From contig JAQUYC010000012.1 of assembly GCA_028692105.1 (NCBI GenBank), positions 1 to 46,746 of the forward strand: a DNA stretch of 46,746 bases. Reading direction: 5' to 3'. The position numbers and the translations under genes were made by a program. How positions within the stretch are numbered: the first letter of the stretch is position 1; each line of letters opens with the position of its first letter. The DNA comes from Eubacteriales bacterium. Lineage in GTDB: Bacteria > Bacillota > Clostridia > Peptostreptococcales > Anaerovoracaceae. The notes beneath the pieces were generated by a model, which saw only the letters and a program-made list of their open reading frames with translations, ran no database searches and was not told the DNA's origin. Positions 36,197 to 43,846 of this stretch are shown here, piece after piece.

Positions 36197-36643
36197 ATGT
36201 CGTTAAAGGACAGATTGCTTAATGATTTCAAAGAGTCGATGAAGGCAAAAGATGACATCAGAAAAAACACGGTCAACTTAGCAAGAGCCGCAATTAAACA
36301 GTATGAAGTTGACCATAGAGTAGAACTTAACGATCAGGATATCATCGCAATCTTAACGAAACAGGTAAAAATGAGAAAAGATGCCCTCTCTGATTTTGAA
36401 AAAGCAGGAAGAACGGATTTATTAGACGACTATAACAAAGAAATTGCCATTTTGCAGGAATACCTGCCCAAACAGTTATCGAAAGAGGAAATAGAAGCAA
36501 TAGTAAAGACAACTGCAGCTGAACTTAAGATTGAAGGAGGCAAGCAGAACATGGGCAAACTTATCGGAGCGGTAATGCCGAAAGTAAAAGGTGTTGCTGA
36601 TGGTAATGAGGTTCGGGCAATAATCGAAGAACTCCTCCGGTAG
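36197..36643 (+). CDS. yqeY: YqeY/GatB-type tRNA amidotransferase-like protein
   Basis: The 148-residue protein is related to the helical C-terminal domain of GatB, which binds tRNA in the Asp/Glu-tRNA amidotransferase. Marks are MSLKDRLLNDFKESMKAKD, VNLARAAIKQYEVD, EIAILQEYLPKQLS and GKQNMGKLIGAVMPKVKGVADG. Function as a free-standing protein is not settled. It follows rpsU as in most Firmicutes, and ends at a strong terminator. Confidence 0.93.
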   Translation: MSLKDRLLNDFKESMKAKDDIRKNTVNLARAAIKQYEVDHRVELNDQDIIAILTKQVKMRKDALSDFEKAGRTDLLDDYNKEIAILQEYLPKQLSKEEIEAIVKTTAAELKIEGGKQNMGKLIGAVMPKVKGVADGNEVRAIIEELLR

Positions 36644-36666
36644 AACATAATATACACAATAAATAA

Positions 36667-36696
36667 AACCTGGTTGATACAACCAGGTTATTTTTT
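36667..36696 (+). terminator. Intrinsic terminator after yqeY
   Basis: AACCTGGTTG (36667-36676) and CAACCAGGTT (36680-36689) form a perfect ten-pair stem with a three-base loop, followed by six T. Confidence 0.93.
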
Positions 36697-36734
36697 ATGC
36701 TCTGAAACATAAAATTATACATACGGAGGTGGAT

Positions 36735-37001
36735 ATGAACATCAAGGACGAATTGTTATTTGATTTCAGTATTACAATGCCCAGGCTTCTTATCAGCGGG
36801 AAGACCGGCATTCTTGATAATGTCAAAAAAATTGTATACATCTCGGAAAACTGTATTGTTGTAGATCACGGTAAACGCTACAGCACAGTTAATGGAGCCG
36901 GCCTTTGCGTAAAATCGATAGAAGATGAAAGAATTATCGTGACTGGTGAAATATATTCTGTGGAATTTCATGGGAATAGGGGTGGAACACATGAAGAATA
37001 G
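36735..37001 (+). CDS. yqfC: Sporulation protein YqfC
   Basis: YqfC is a small protein found in sporeformers next to yqfD and is expressed in the mother cell in Bacillus. The 88-residue product has a beta-rich layout (SITMPRLLISGKTGILDNVKKI split over residues 11-32, then IVVDHGKRYSTVNGAGLCVKSI), resembling the YabP/YqfC family. The ATG at 36735 is used with CGGAGG five bases before it; the GTG at 36729 overlaps the site. It overlaps yqfD by 11 bases. Confidence 0.9.
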   Translation: MNIKDELLFDFSITMPRLLISGKTGILDNVKKIVYISENCIVVDHGKRYSTVNGAGLCVKSIEDERIIVTGEIYSVEFHGNRGGTHEE

Positions 37002-38196
37002 AGGAAGCTTTTTTGAACACTCCATAAAAATAAGGGTTGAGGGCTTTGAACTCCGGAAACTGCTGACAGAATGTGTACAAAGGGGCATCACGGTAAAAGA
37101 TGTTCGAACAATCAGCGATATTGAAGTGGTTCTTATATTGATGAAGTGGGATTATGAGAAATTCTTGAGTCTTGCAAAGAACAGATATAAGATCACCGTT
37201 TTGAATGAATATGGGTACAAACCGACAATTCGAAAAGCATTTCATAAAAAAAGTACTATATTAGGCTTAATTATTTTTGCTATAATAATGTTTTATCAGA
37301 GCAGTTTTGTATCAGAAATTCAGGTTTCAGGTTACCGATCGTATTCGGAAACAGAAATCAGAGACAGTTTGAGAGAAGCGGGATTATTCGAGGGCTGCAG
37401 TAAAGATATTGATTTAAAGAATGTGAAGCTGCATATATATCAAGAACTTGATAATATTGCCTGGATGGGGGTAAGATATATAGGTAATTTAGCAGAAGTC
37501 ACAATTGTTGAGGGGACGATAACCCCTAAACCTGTTGATAAATCAAAACCATGTAATATAGTTGCGAAGAAAGAAGGATATGTCGAGAAGACAATTGCAC
37601 GAGAAGGTAAAATTGCTGCTGAGCCAGGAACTTATGTAAAACCGGGAGATATCCTCGTCTCCGGCATTGTTCCGGTGACAAGCACCGCATACGGGACGCC
37701 GGCTGTCGGACTGACGGAACGATACGTACATGCTTCAGGAGAAGTATATGCCAAAATACCTTACCGGTTACAATGTTATCAAGAAAAATACGATTATATA
37801 AAAAAAGAGACAGGTCCTTATATATTAGGCATAAGATTTGAATTCGGAGATTTAAAGATAAATACAGCAAAGCATCTTTACAATTATGATAATTCTATAT
37901 ATACGGAAAAAGAAATATTGAAAATAGTTCGCCCAATTCCTATCACAATTGGATTTGTGAAGATTTCAGAAGTTGAGGTAAGTCGAATAGAAAGAAGTCA
38001 GACAGAGCTGAAGAAGGAAGCTAACACGCTGACTCGAAGTGTTATTTCAGAAAAAGTTCCGGAAAATACACAAATTCTAAATAAAAGTTTGAAGTTTGTC
38101 TCAGGAGAAAATATAATAGAAGTAGTTATAATTTTTGAAACCCTGGAAGAAATAGGTGTTAAGAAGGAGATAATTATTGGAAACACAACTGATTGA
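36991..38196 (+). CDS. yqfD: Sporulation protein YqfD
   Basis: The 401-residue protein matches the length and plan of YqfD, a stage IV sporulation membrane protein of unknown mechanism. It has a soluble N-terminal part (about 1-80), a membrane helix (about 85-105), and external beta-rich regions (VSGYRSYSETEIRDSLREAG, VAKKEGYVEKTIAREGKIA, VKPGDILVSGIV). The ATG at 36991 follows GGGGTGG; an earlier in-frame ATG at 36946 lies deep inside yqfC. It overlaps phoH by 20 bases, so the run yqfC-yqfD-phoH is translationally coupled. Confidence 0.93.
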   Translation: MKNRGSFFEHSIKIRVEGFELRKLLTECVQRGITVKDVRTISDIEVVLILMKWDYEKFLSLAKNRYKITVLNEYGYKPTIRKAFHKKSTILGLIIFAIIMFYQSSFVSEIQVSGYRSYSETEIRDSLREAGLFEGCSKDIDLKNVKLHIYQELDNIAWMGVRYIGNLAEVTIVEGTITPKPVDKSKPCNIVAKKEGYVEKTIAREGKIAAEPGTYVKPGDILVSGIVPVTSTAYGTPAVGLTERYVHASGEVYAKIPYRLQCYQEKYDYIKKETGPYILGIRFEFGDLKINTAKHLYNYDNSIYTEKEILKIVRPIPITIGFVKISEVEVSRIERSQTELKKEANTLTRSVISEKVPENTQILNKSLKFVSGENIIEVVIIFETLEEIGVKKEIIIGNTTD

Positions 38197-39160
38197 AGAA
38201 CTTAAGATTAAAATAGATCACGAACAGGATACAAATGAACTGTTTGGGAACCTGGATGTCAATTTAAAAATTATTAAAGATAATTACGACGTTGATATCG
38301 TTCAACGGCAGGATGAAATTATTCTTAAAGGAAAAGAAGCGGCAAAAGCGCAGCAGGTAATCGTTGAGCTGCTTGGTATTTTAGAATCAGGAGAAATCTT
38401 AGATGCACAGAAAGTCAACTATGTAATCAGTCTGAATAACAAAGGATTATCCTATAGAAACAGTAATATCAACAAAGATGTCATATGCTTTACTCATAGA
38501 GGGAAACCTATCAAGCCAAAGACGATAGGACAGACATCATATGCACAGAGCATTAAGAACAATGACATCGTATTTGGTGTCGGACCGGCAGGAACAGGGA
38601 AAACCTACATTGCTGTAGCAATGGCGATAAATGCCTTTAAAAATAAGGACGTGCAAAAGATCATACTTGCGAGACCTGCTGTTGAAGCAGGTGAAAGACT
38701 TGGCTTTCTGCCGGGTGACCTTCAGGAGAAAGTAGACCCTTACTTGAGGCCCCTTTATGACGCACTATATGATATAATGGGCAGGGAAAGTGCTCTCCGC
38801 CTTAAAGAAAAGGAAGTCATCGAAGTTGTACCGCTCGCATATATGAGAGGAAGAACTCTTGATAATTCATTTATAATTTTGGATGAAGCACAGAATGCCA
38901 CTAAAGAACAGATGAAAATGTTTTTAACAAGAATGGGTTTCGGCTCAAAAGTAGTAGTAACAGGAGATATTACACAAATAGACTTACCCAAAGGTAAAAA
39001 GTCCGGGCTGATAGATGCAATAAATGTATTGGACAAGGTTGAAGGAATTGAATTTTGCTTTTTGAAGGATGCAGACGTTGTAAGACATGCATTGGTCAGA
39101 AGAATTATTGTGGCATATGAACGGTATGCCAGGGTAAATCCGGAACAGGAGGGAGAATAA
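38177..39160 (+). CDS. phoH: PhoH-like ATPase
   Basis: PhoH-like proteins are P-loop ATPases related to helicase domains and linked to RNA metabolism; in this cluster they are next to the rRNA-maturation enzyme YbeY. The 327-residue protein has an N-terminal KH-like region, Walker A GPAGTGKT (136-143), ARPAVEAGERLGFLPGDL, Walker B FIILDEAQNA and VVTGDITQIDLP. It starts at TTG 38177, seven bases after AAGGAG, inside the end of yqfD. In many Firmicutes the next gene is the c-di-AMP phosphodiesterase pgpH; here ybeY follows directly. Confidence 0.94.
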   Translation: METQLIEELKIKIDHEQDTNELFGNLDVNLKIIKDNYDVDIVQRQDEIILKGKEAAKAQQVIVELLGILESGEILDAQKVNYVISLNNKGLSYRNSNINKDVICFTHRGKPIKPKTIGQTSYAQSIKNNDIVFGVGPAGTGKTYIAVAMAINAFKNKDVQKIILARPAVEAGERLGFLPGDLQEKVDPYLRPLYDALYDIMGRESALRLKEKEVIEVVPLAYMRGRTLDNSFIILDEAQNATKEQMKMFLTRMGFGSKVVVTGDITQIDLPKGKKSGLIDAINVLDKVEGIEFCFLKDADVVRHALVRRIIVAYERYARVNPEQEGE

Positions 39161-39612
39161 TGAACCTCATTTTCAGTGATGAAAGAATGCCGGGACAAAC
39201 GGTCGTAGACAATATGACCGAAGCGGCAAAGCTTTGCGTATTGGAAGAAGATCTGGATCCAGAAAGAGTTGAAATCAGCGTGACTTTCGTAAGCACAGAG
39301 GAAATCCATGAATTGAACAAAATCTATTGCGGAAAAGATAGCGTAACGGATGTCTTATCTTTCCCACAATATGACAGCCTAAAAGAGATGCGCAATGAAA
39401 GGGTATTGTGTTTGGGAGATGTCGTAATCTGTTCGGAACAGGCGCTGCTTCAGGCGGATGAGTTCGGGCATTCCAGTGAAAGAGAGCTTGTATATCTTTT
39501 TGTGCACAGCGTATTCCACTTGTTGGGGTATGATCACATGAATGAGGATGAAAAAAGTGAAATGAGAACACAAGAAGAGAAGATTATGAGTCAAATAGGA
39601 CTTTTAAGGTAA
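39160..39612 (+). CDS. ybeY: Endoribonuclease YbeY
   Basis: YbeY is a metal-dependent RNase involved in 16S rRNA 3' end maturation and ribosome quality control. The 150-residue protein has the family core TDVLSFPQYD, CLGDVVICSEQA and the metal site VHSVFHLLGYDH (HxxxHxxxxxH). Family members usually have HGxLHLxGYDH; the glycine is serine here, which leaves the histidines intact. It overlaps phoH by one base and is followed by cdd after 13 bases. Confidence 0.95.
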   Translation: MNLIFSDERMPGQTVVDNMTEAAKLCVLEEDLDPERVEISVTFVSTEEIHELNKIYCGKDSVTDVLSFPQYDSLKEMRNERVLCLGDVVICSEQALLQADEFGHSSERELVYLFVHSVFHLLGYDHMNEDEKSEMRTQEEKIMSQIGLLR

Positions 39613-39625
39613 GCGGGGCGTAGCA

Positions 39626-40015
39626 ATGAAGTATAAAGAACTATATCGTGCAGCTCAGCAAATAATGCAAAATGCGTATGCGCCTTACTCTCGTTTTAAA
39701 GTAGGAGCTGCTCTATTAACCAAATCAGGAGAAGTATTTACAGGCGTAAATGTTGAAAATTCTTCTTATGGAGCAGCTATATGCGCAGAACGGACCGCAT
39801 ATGTCAAAGCCGTTTCAGAAGGATACAGAGAGTTTGAAGCAATAGCTGTGGCATCTTCCGGAGGAGAAGCCTATCCTTGTGGGATATGCAGGCAATTTAT
39901 GTTTGAATTCGGAGAAGAACTTAAAATTATAACAGGAGAAGATGAGGACCATCTTCACATAACAGAAATAAAAGAATTGTTGCCCGAAGGATTTCGGCTA
40001 AATAAGGAGTATTGA
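39626..40015 (+). CDS. cdd: Cytidine deaminase
   Basis: Cdd converts (deoxy)cytidine to (deoxy)uridine for pyrimidine salvage. The 129-residue tetrameric-type enzyme has YAPYSRFKVGAALL, NVENSSYGAAICAERTA with zinc ligand Cys53 and catalytic Glu55, and PCGICRQ with Cys85 and Cys88. It lies between ybeY and era and shares one base with era (TGATG). Confidence 0.96.
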   Translation: MKYKELYRAAQQIMQNAYAPYSRFKVGAALLTKSGEVFTGVNVENSSYGAAICAERTAYVKAVSEGYREFEAIAVASSGGEAYPCGICRQFMFEFGEELKIITGEDEDHLHITEIKELLPEGFRLNKEY

Positions 40016-40914
40016 TGAAATCAGGATTTATCGCAATTATAGGAAGACCCAATGTCGGAAAGTCGACTTTGTTAAATACGATTCTGGGAGAAAAAATTGC
40101 AATTACCACGGACAAGCCACAGACTACAAGAAACAGTATAAGAGGCATATACACCAGACTTAACGGGCAGGATGATGATTGTCAGATGATATTTATAGAC
40201 ACACCCGGAATTCATAAACCGAGAAATAAACTAGGCAGCTATATGACTGAAATGGCAATCAATACCTTTCAGGAAACAGAGGTGGTTGTTTTTATTGTCG
40301 ATGATGAAATGTCATCAGGACCGGGGGATAAATATATAGTTGAGCTGCTTAAAAATATTGATACACCTGTTTTTCTGGTAATAAATAAGATAGATAAGTT
40401 AGGGCCTGAAAAATATAAAAGAATATTTGAAGAATATCAGGCACTGGATATCTTCACCGAGATTATTGGTATATCCGCATTAAGAGGAAAAAACGTTGAC
40501 GTATTATTAAAAAAAATAGAGGGCTTGCTGAAAAAGGGACCGATGTATTTCCCTGCTGACATAGTAACCGATCATCCCGAACGATTTATTGTTAGCGAAA
40601 TCATTCGGGAGAAGGTACTGCTGTATCTGGATGAAGAAGTACCGCACGGCGTTGCAATTGAGCTGGAAAGTTATAAAGAAGAACCAAATATCACAAGAAT
40701 CGGGGCGGTAATATACTGTGAGAAAAAATCACATAAAGGCATAATCATAGGAAAAGAAGGTAAAAAGCTTAAAGGGATAGGCAAAAGCGCACGTATTGAG
40801 ATCGAGGGTCTGCTTGGAACAAAAGTATTTTTAGAGATATGGGTCAAGGTTAAAGAAAATTGGAGAGACAACGATTTCGCACTGAATAATTTTGGATACA
40901 ATAATAATCAATGA
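40015..40914 (+). CDS. era: GTPase Era
   Basis: Era binds the 3' end of 16S rRNA and couples 30S maturation to GTP hydrolysis. The 299-residue protein has GRPNVGKST (10-18), the TTRNSIRGI switch, DTPGIHKPR, NKID and a C-terminal KH domain with IIIGKEGKKLKGIG. The ATG at 40015 has AAGGAG five bases upstream; a TTG three bases earlier is too close to that site. RecO follows after 22 bases. Confidence 0.97.
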   Translation: MKSGFIAIIGRPNVGKSTLLNTILGEKIAITTDKPQTTRNSIRGIYTRLNGQDDDCQMIFIDTPGIHKPRNKLGSYMTEMAINTFQETEVVVFIVDDEMSSGPGDKYIVELLKNIDTPVFLVINKIDKLGPEKYKRIFEEYQALDIFTEIIGISALRGKNVDVLLKKIEGLLKKGPMYFPADIVTDHPERFIVSEIIREKVLLYLDEEVPHGVAIELESYKEEPNITRIGAVIYCEKKSHKGIIIGKEGKKLKGIGKSARIEIEGLLGTKVFLEIWVKVKENWRDNDFALNNFGYNNNQ

Positions 40915-40936
40915 TTTTCGTTTTAAGGAGAGAGTG

Positions 40937-41692
40937 ATGTTAACAGATACGGAAGGGATCATTTTCAGGCAGGTGAAAACTGTTAACGGACGAAGAATGA
41001 TCCTTCTGTTTTCTCAAAAATACGGTAAAATAAGCGCAGGAACAAATATCAGTGAAACAGGCAAGAGCAAATCCTCTCTGGCAATGCGGCCTTTTACATA
41101 TGGAAGATATGAATTGTATAAAAACAGAGATAACTATCATATCAACGGTACTGATGTAATCAAGAGCTATTACAGAATCGGCGAGGATGTTGAAAAATAT
41201 ATGTACTGTGCATATGCTCTTGAGTTCACTGAAAAATTATTACAGGAAGAGGCTCCTGCACCCAAAATATTTCGCATGCTGCTTGACTTTTTTGATATCA
41301 TGGAAAAACGCTCAAAAAAGTATTTCACTCTCGTACTGGCTTATCAGATTAAGGTTCTGCAGGAGTCAGGGAGTATGCCTCAGGTCAATGAATGTGTTAT
41401 TTGCGGCAGATATGATGAAGCTGTTCTCTTCAGCATTAAAGACGGAGGTATAATATGCGGGAATTGTCGTATAAAATATCCGGAGAAATATAATGATACA
41501 TTGATTTACGAGGTAGATTTTGGTATATTAAATGTATTGCGATATATTTTAGATAACACGTTAAATAGCTTTGAGAACTTAGCCTTGGATGATAGGATTC
41601 AACAACATCTTCGTAGAATAATTAAAAGCCACATTGCATATCATCTTGATATTGGAGAATTAAAAAGTGAAAGTTTTTTATTTGATAATTAA
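40937..41692 (+). CDS. recO: DNA repair protein RecO
   Basis: RecO works with RecF and RecR to load RecA on single-stranded DNA covered by SSB. The 251-residue protein has the N-terminal OB fold (TDTEGIIFRQVKTVNGRRMILLF split around residues 3-25), a helical middle and a four-cysteine zinc site (CVICG...CGNC). The ATG at 40937 follows AAGGAGAGAGTG; an in-frame ATG at 40892 lies inside era. Order era-recO is conserved in Firmicutes. Confidence 0.93.
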   Translation: MLTDTEGIIFRQVKTVNGRRMILLFSQKYGKISAGTNISETGKSKSSLAMRPFTYGRYELYKNRDNYHINGTDVIKSYYRIGEDVEKYMYCAYALEFTEKLLQEEAPAPKIFRMLLDFFDIMEKRSKKYFTLVLAYQIKVLQESGSMPQVNECVICGRYDEAVLFSIKDGGIICGNCRIKYPEKYNDTLIYEVDFGILNVLRYILDNTLNSFENLALDDRIQQHLRRIIKSHIAYHLDIGELKSESFLFDN

Positions 41693-41709
41693 AAAATGGA
41701 GGGAAGATT

Positions 41710-42321
41710 ATGGAGATTACATTGGAAAAGATCGAACTGGTAAAAGACAGAACTGGTGTCAGCTATAAAGAAGCAAAAGAGGCACTTGAAAACGCAGACG
41801 GAAGCGTAGTAGATGCAATTATTGATATTGAGGAATCTATCGATATCAAGGGCAAAGGTAAATTTGCAGAGCAGAGTGCGCATATAATAGACAAAGTCAA
41901 GGAAGCAATCAAGAAGGGCAATGTTGCTAAAATTATAGTAAAAAAAGATGATGAGATTATCATGAATTTGCCGCTTAATGTTGGAATAGTCGGAACAGTG
42001 CTGGCCCCTTGGGCGGCAGTTGCAGGAGTCATCGCTGCATTTGGAACCAAATGCGTGATAGAGCTTGTAAAGGATGACGGCGAAATCATTGATATCAGTG
42101 AAATGGCAACAGATACTATTGATGATGTTGTTGAAAAAAGTTCTGTTATTGCAGATGAAGTGAAGACAAAAGGGGCAGATGTTTTTGCCAGTGTGAAGGC
42201 AAAAACAAACGAAGCAATCAATAAGACAAAAAAGAACGAAGAAAACGACTGTAATTGCGGAAGTGACAAAGAATGTAACGAAGGCTGCGACTGCGGGAAT
42301 GAAACAAAAGATAATAAGTAA
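41710..42321 (+). CDS. DUF4342 protein with UBA-like N-terminus and Cys-rich tail
   Basis: The 203-residue protein has three parts. The first (about 1-40, LVKDRTGVSYKEAKEALENA) resembles the UBA-like fold of EF-Ts. The second (about 55-125) is a DUF4342 domain with VAKIIVKKDDEIIMNLPLN and a hydrophobic glycine-containing stretch (GIVGTVLAPWAAVAGVIAAFG) that could insert in a membrane. The third is a lysine-rich amphipathic helix ending in a six-Cys tail (CNCGSDKECNEGCDCG) that might bind metal. Function is unknown. It sits 17 bases after recO and 41 before glyQS, inside a housekeeping run. The UBA-DUF4342 pairing is seen in other clostridia; the Cys tail is the odd part. Confidence 0.8.
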   Translation: MEITLEKIELVKDRTGVSYKEAKEALENADGSVVDAIIDIEESIDIKGKGKFAEQSAHIIDKVKEAIKKGNVAKIIVKKDDEIIMNLPLNVGIVGTVLAPWAAVAGVIAAFGTKCVIELVKDDGEIIDISEMATDTIDDVVEKSSVIADEVKTKGADVFASVKAKTNEAINKTKKNEENDCNCGSDKECNEGCDCGNETKDNK

Positions 42322-42362
42322 AGAATTATGAAGAAAAACAAAATTAGGAATGGTAGGTATTT

Positions 42363-43766
42363 ATGAGCAAAGTTTATTCAATGGATAAGATTACAGCACT
42401 TGCAAAATCAAGAGGTTTTGTTTTCCCCGGTTCGGAAATTTATGGCGGATTGGCAAACACATGGGATTACGGTCCTATCGGTGTAGAGTTGAAAAATAAT
42501 ATAAAAAAAGCCTGGTGGCAGAAATTTGTTCAGGAATCCAGGTATAATGTAGGATTAGATGCGGCTATTTTGATGAATCCTAAAACGTGGGTAGCTTCAG
42601 GACATGTCGGTGGGTTTGCAGATCCGCTCATAGACTGTAAAAGCTGTAAAGCACGTTTCAGAGCAGATAAATTGATCGAAGACTATATAAAAGAAAATGA
42701 ACAGATGACTGTCAGTGTTGACGGCTGGTCTAATGAAAAACTGGAAGGATATATAAAGGAAAAGGCGATTAAATGCCCGGAATGCGGAAAAAGCAACTAT
42801 ACTTCTATCAGACAGTTTAATCTCATGTTTAAAACGTTTCAGGGTGTCACGGAAGATTCAAAAGCCGAGATTTATTTAAGACCGGAAACGGCACAGGGTA
42901 TCTTTGTAAACTTTAAAAACGTATTGAGAACATCAAGAAAGAAAATGCCCTTTGGAATTGCTCAAATCGGAAAGTCCTTCCGAAATGAAATAACACCCGG
43001 AAACTTTACTTTTAGAACCAGGGAATTTGAGCAAATGGAGCTTGAATTTTTCTGTAAGCCCGGAACTGATCTTGAATGGTTTAAATATTGGAAGGATTAC
43101 AGTGTAAATTGGCTGAAATCTTTAGGTATCAGGGAGGAAAACCTGAAGCTCCGTGATCATGAACAAGAAGAGCTTTCTCACTACAGTAATGCGACAACAG
43201 ATATCGAATATCTCTTCCCGTTTGGTTGGGGCGAGCTCTGGGGAATAGCAGACAGGACGGATTTCGATTTAAAACAGCATATAGAACATTCCGGACAGGA
43301 AATGTCATATCAGGATCCGGAAACAAATGAAAAATACGTACCTTACTGCATTGAGCCTTCGCTTGGAGCCGACAGAGTGACACTGGCATTCCTTGTGAAT
43401 GCTTATGATGAGGAGATTCTTACCGATGCAAACGGTAAAGAAGATATTAGAACAGTATTGCATTTTCATCCTGCTTTAGCTCCCTTCAAAGCAGCGGTAC
43501 TGCCGTTGACTAAAAAGCAAAGCGCACAGGCGGAAGCCATCCATGAAGAACTTTCCAAATATTTCATGACTGACTACGATGCCGCAGGCAGTATCGGGAA
43601 ACGCTACCGCAGAGAAGATGAAATTGGAACACCATTCTGCATAACAATTGATTTTGATACTGAAGCCGATCAGAGCGTTACTATCCGTAACCGAGATACG
43701 ATGGAACAAATAAGAATACCCATAGCAGAAGTGAAAAATTATATTGAAGATAAGCTGACATTTTAA
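42363..43766 (+). CDS. glyQS: Glycine-tRNA ligase, single-chain (alpha2) type
   Basis: This class II synthetase charges tRNA-Gly. The 467-residue protein has the N-terminal [20 protein letters not shown] segment, a zinc-type insertion with CKSC and CPECGK, motif 2 around [14 protein letters not shown] and [16 protein letters not shown], and motif 3 at [16 protein letters not shown]-terminal anticodon-binding domain follows. It is the dimeric form, not the split GlyQ/GlyS tetramer. No glycine T-box leader fits in the 41 bases before it. Confidence 0.96.
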   Translation: MSKVYSMDKITALAKSRGFVFPGSEIYGGLANTWDYGPIGVELKNNIKKAWWQKFVQESRYNVGLDAAILMNPKTWVASGHVGGFADPLIDCKSCKARFRADKLIEDYIKENEQMTVSVDGWSNEKLEGYIKEKAIKCPECGKSNYTSIRQFNLMFKTFQGVTEDSKAEIYLRPETAQGIFVNFKNVLRTSRKKMPFGIAQIGKSFRNEITPGNFTFRTREFEQMELEFFCKPGTDLEWFKYWKDYSVNWLKSLGIREENLKLRDHEQEELSHYSNATTDIEYLFPFGWGELWGIADRTDFDLKQHIEHSGQEMSYQDPETNEKYVPYCIEPSLGADRVTLAFLVNAYDEEILTDANGKEDIRTVLHFHPALAPFKAAVLPLTKKQSAQAEAIHEELSKYFMTDYDAAGSIGKRYRREDEIGTPFCITIDFDTEADQSVTIRNRDTMEQIRIPIAEVKNYIEDKLTF

Positions 43767-43775
43767 CGATGACAC

Positions 43776-43816
43776 GGGACAAGCATCTTTGTAATAAGGA
43801 TTCTTGTCCTTGTTTT
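43776..43816 (+). terminator. Terminator or attenuator between glyQS and ppdK
   Basis: GGACAAG (43777-43783) pairs with CTTGTCC (43803-43809), followed by TTGTTTT. It is a moderate hairpin with a 19-base loop, 10 bases after the glyQS stop. Partial read-through into ppdK is likely, as no strong promoter is visible in the remaining spacer. Confidence 0.6.
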
Positions 43817-43846
43817 GACACTATTTTTATAAGAAGGAGAAGGAAA

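Noticed and set aside
36946-36990. Longer N-terminus for YqfD starting inside yqfC
   Set aside because: The ATG at 36946 has no ribosome site, while ATG 36991 has GGGGTGG and gives the usual YqfD length. Similar upstream extensions were dropped for lepA, recO, rpsT, hrcA and ppdK.
42322-42362. Glycine T-box or riboswitch before glyQS
   Set aside because: Only 41 bases separate it from the DUF4342 gene and no T-box sequence is visible.
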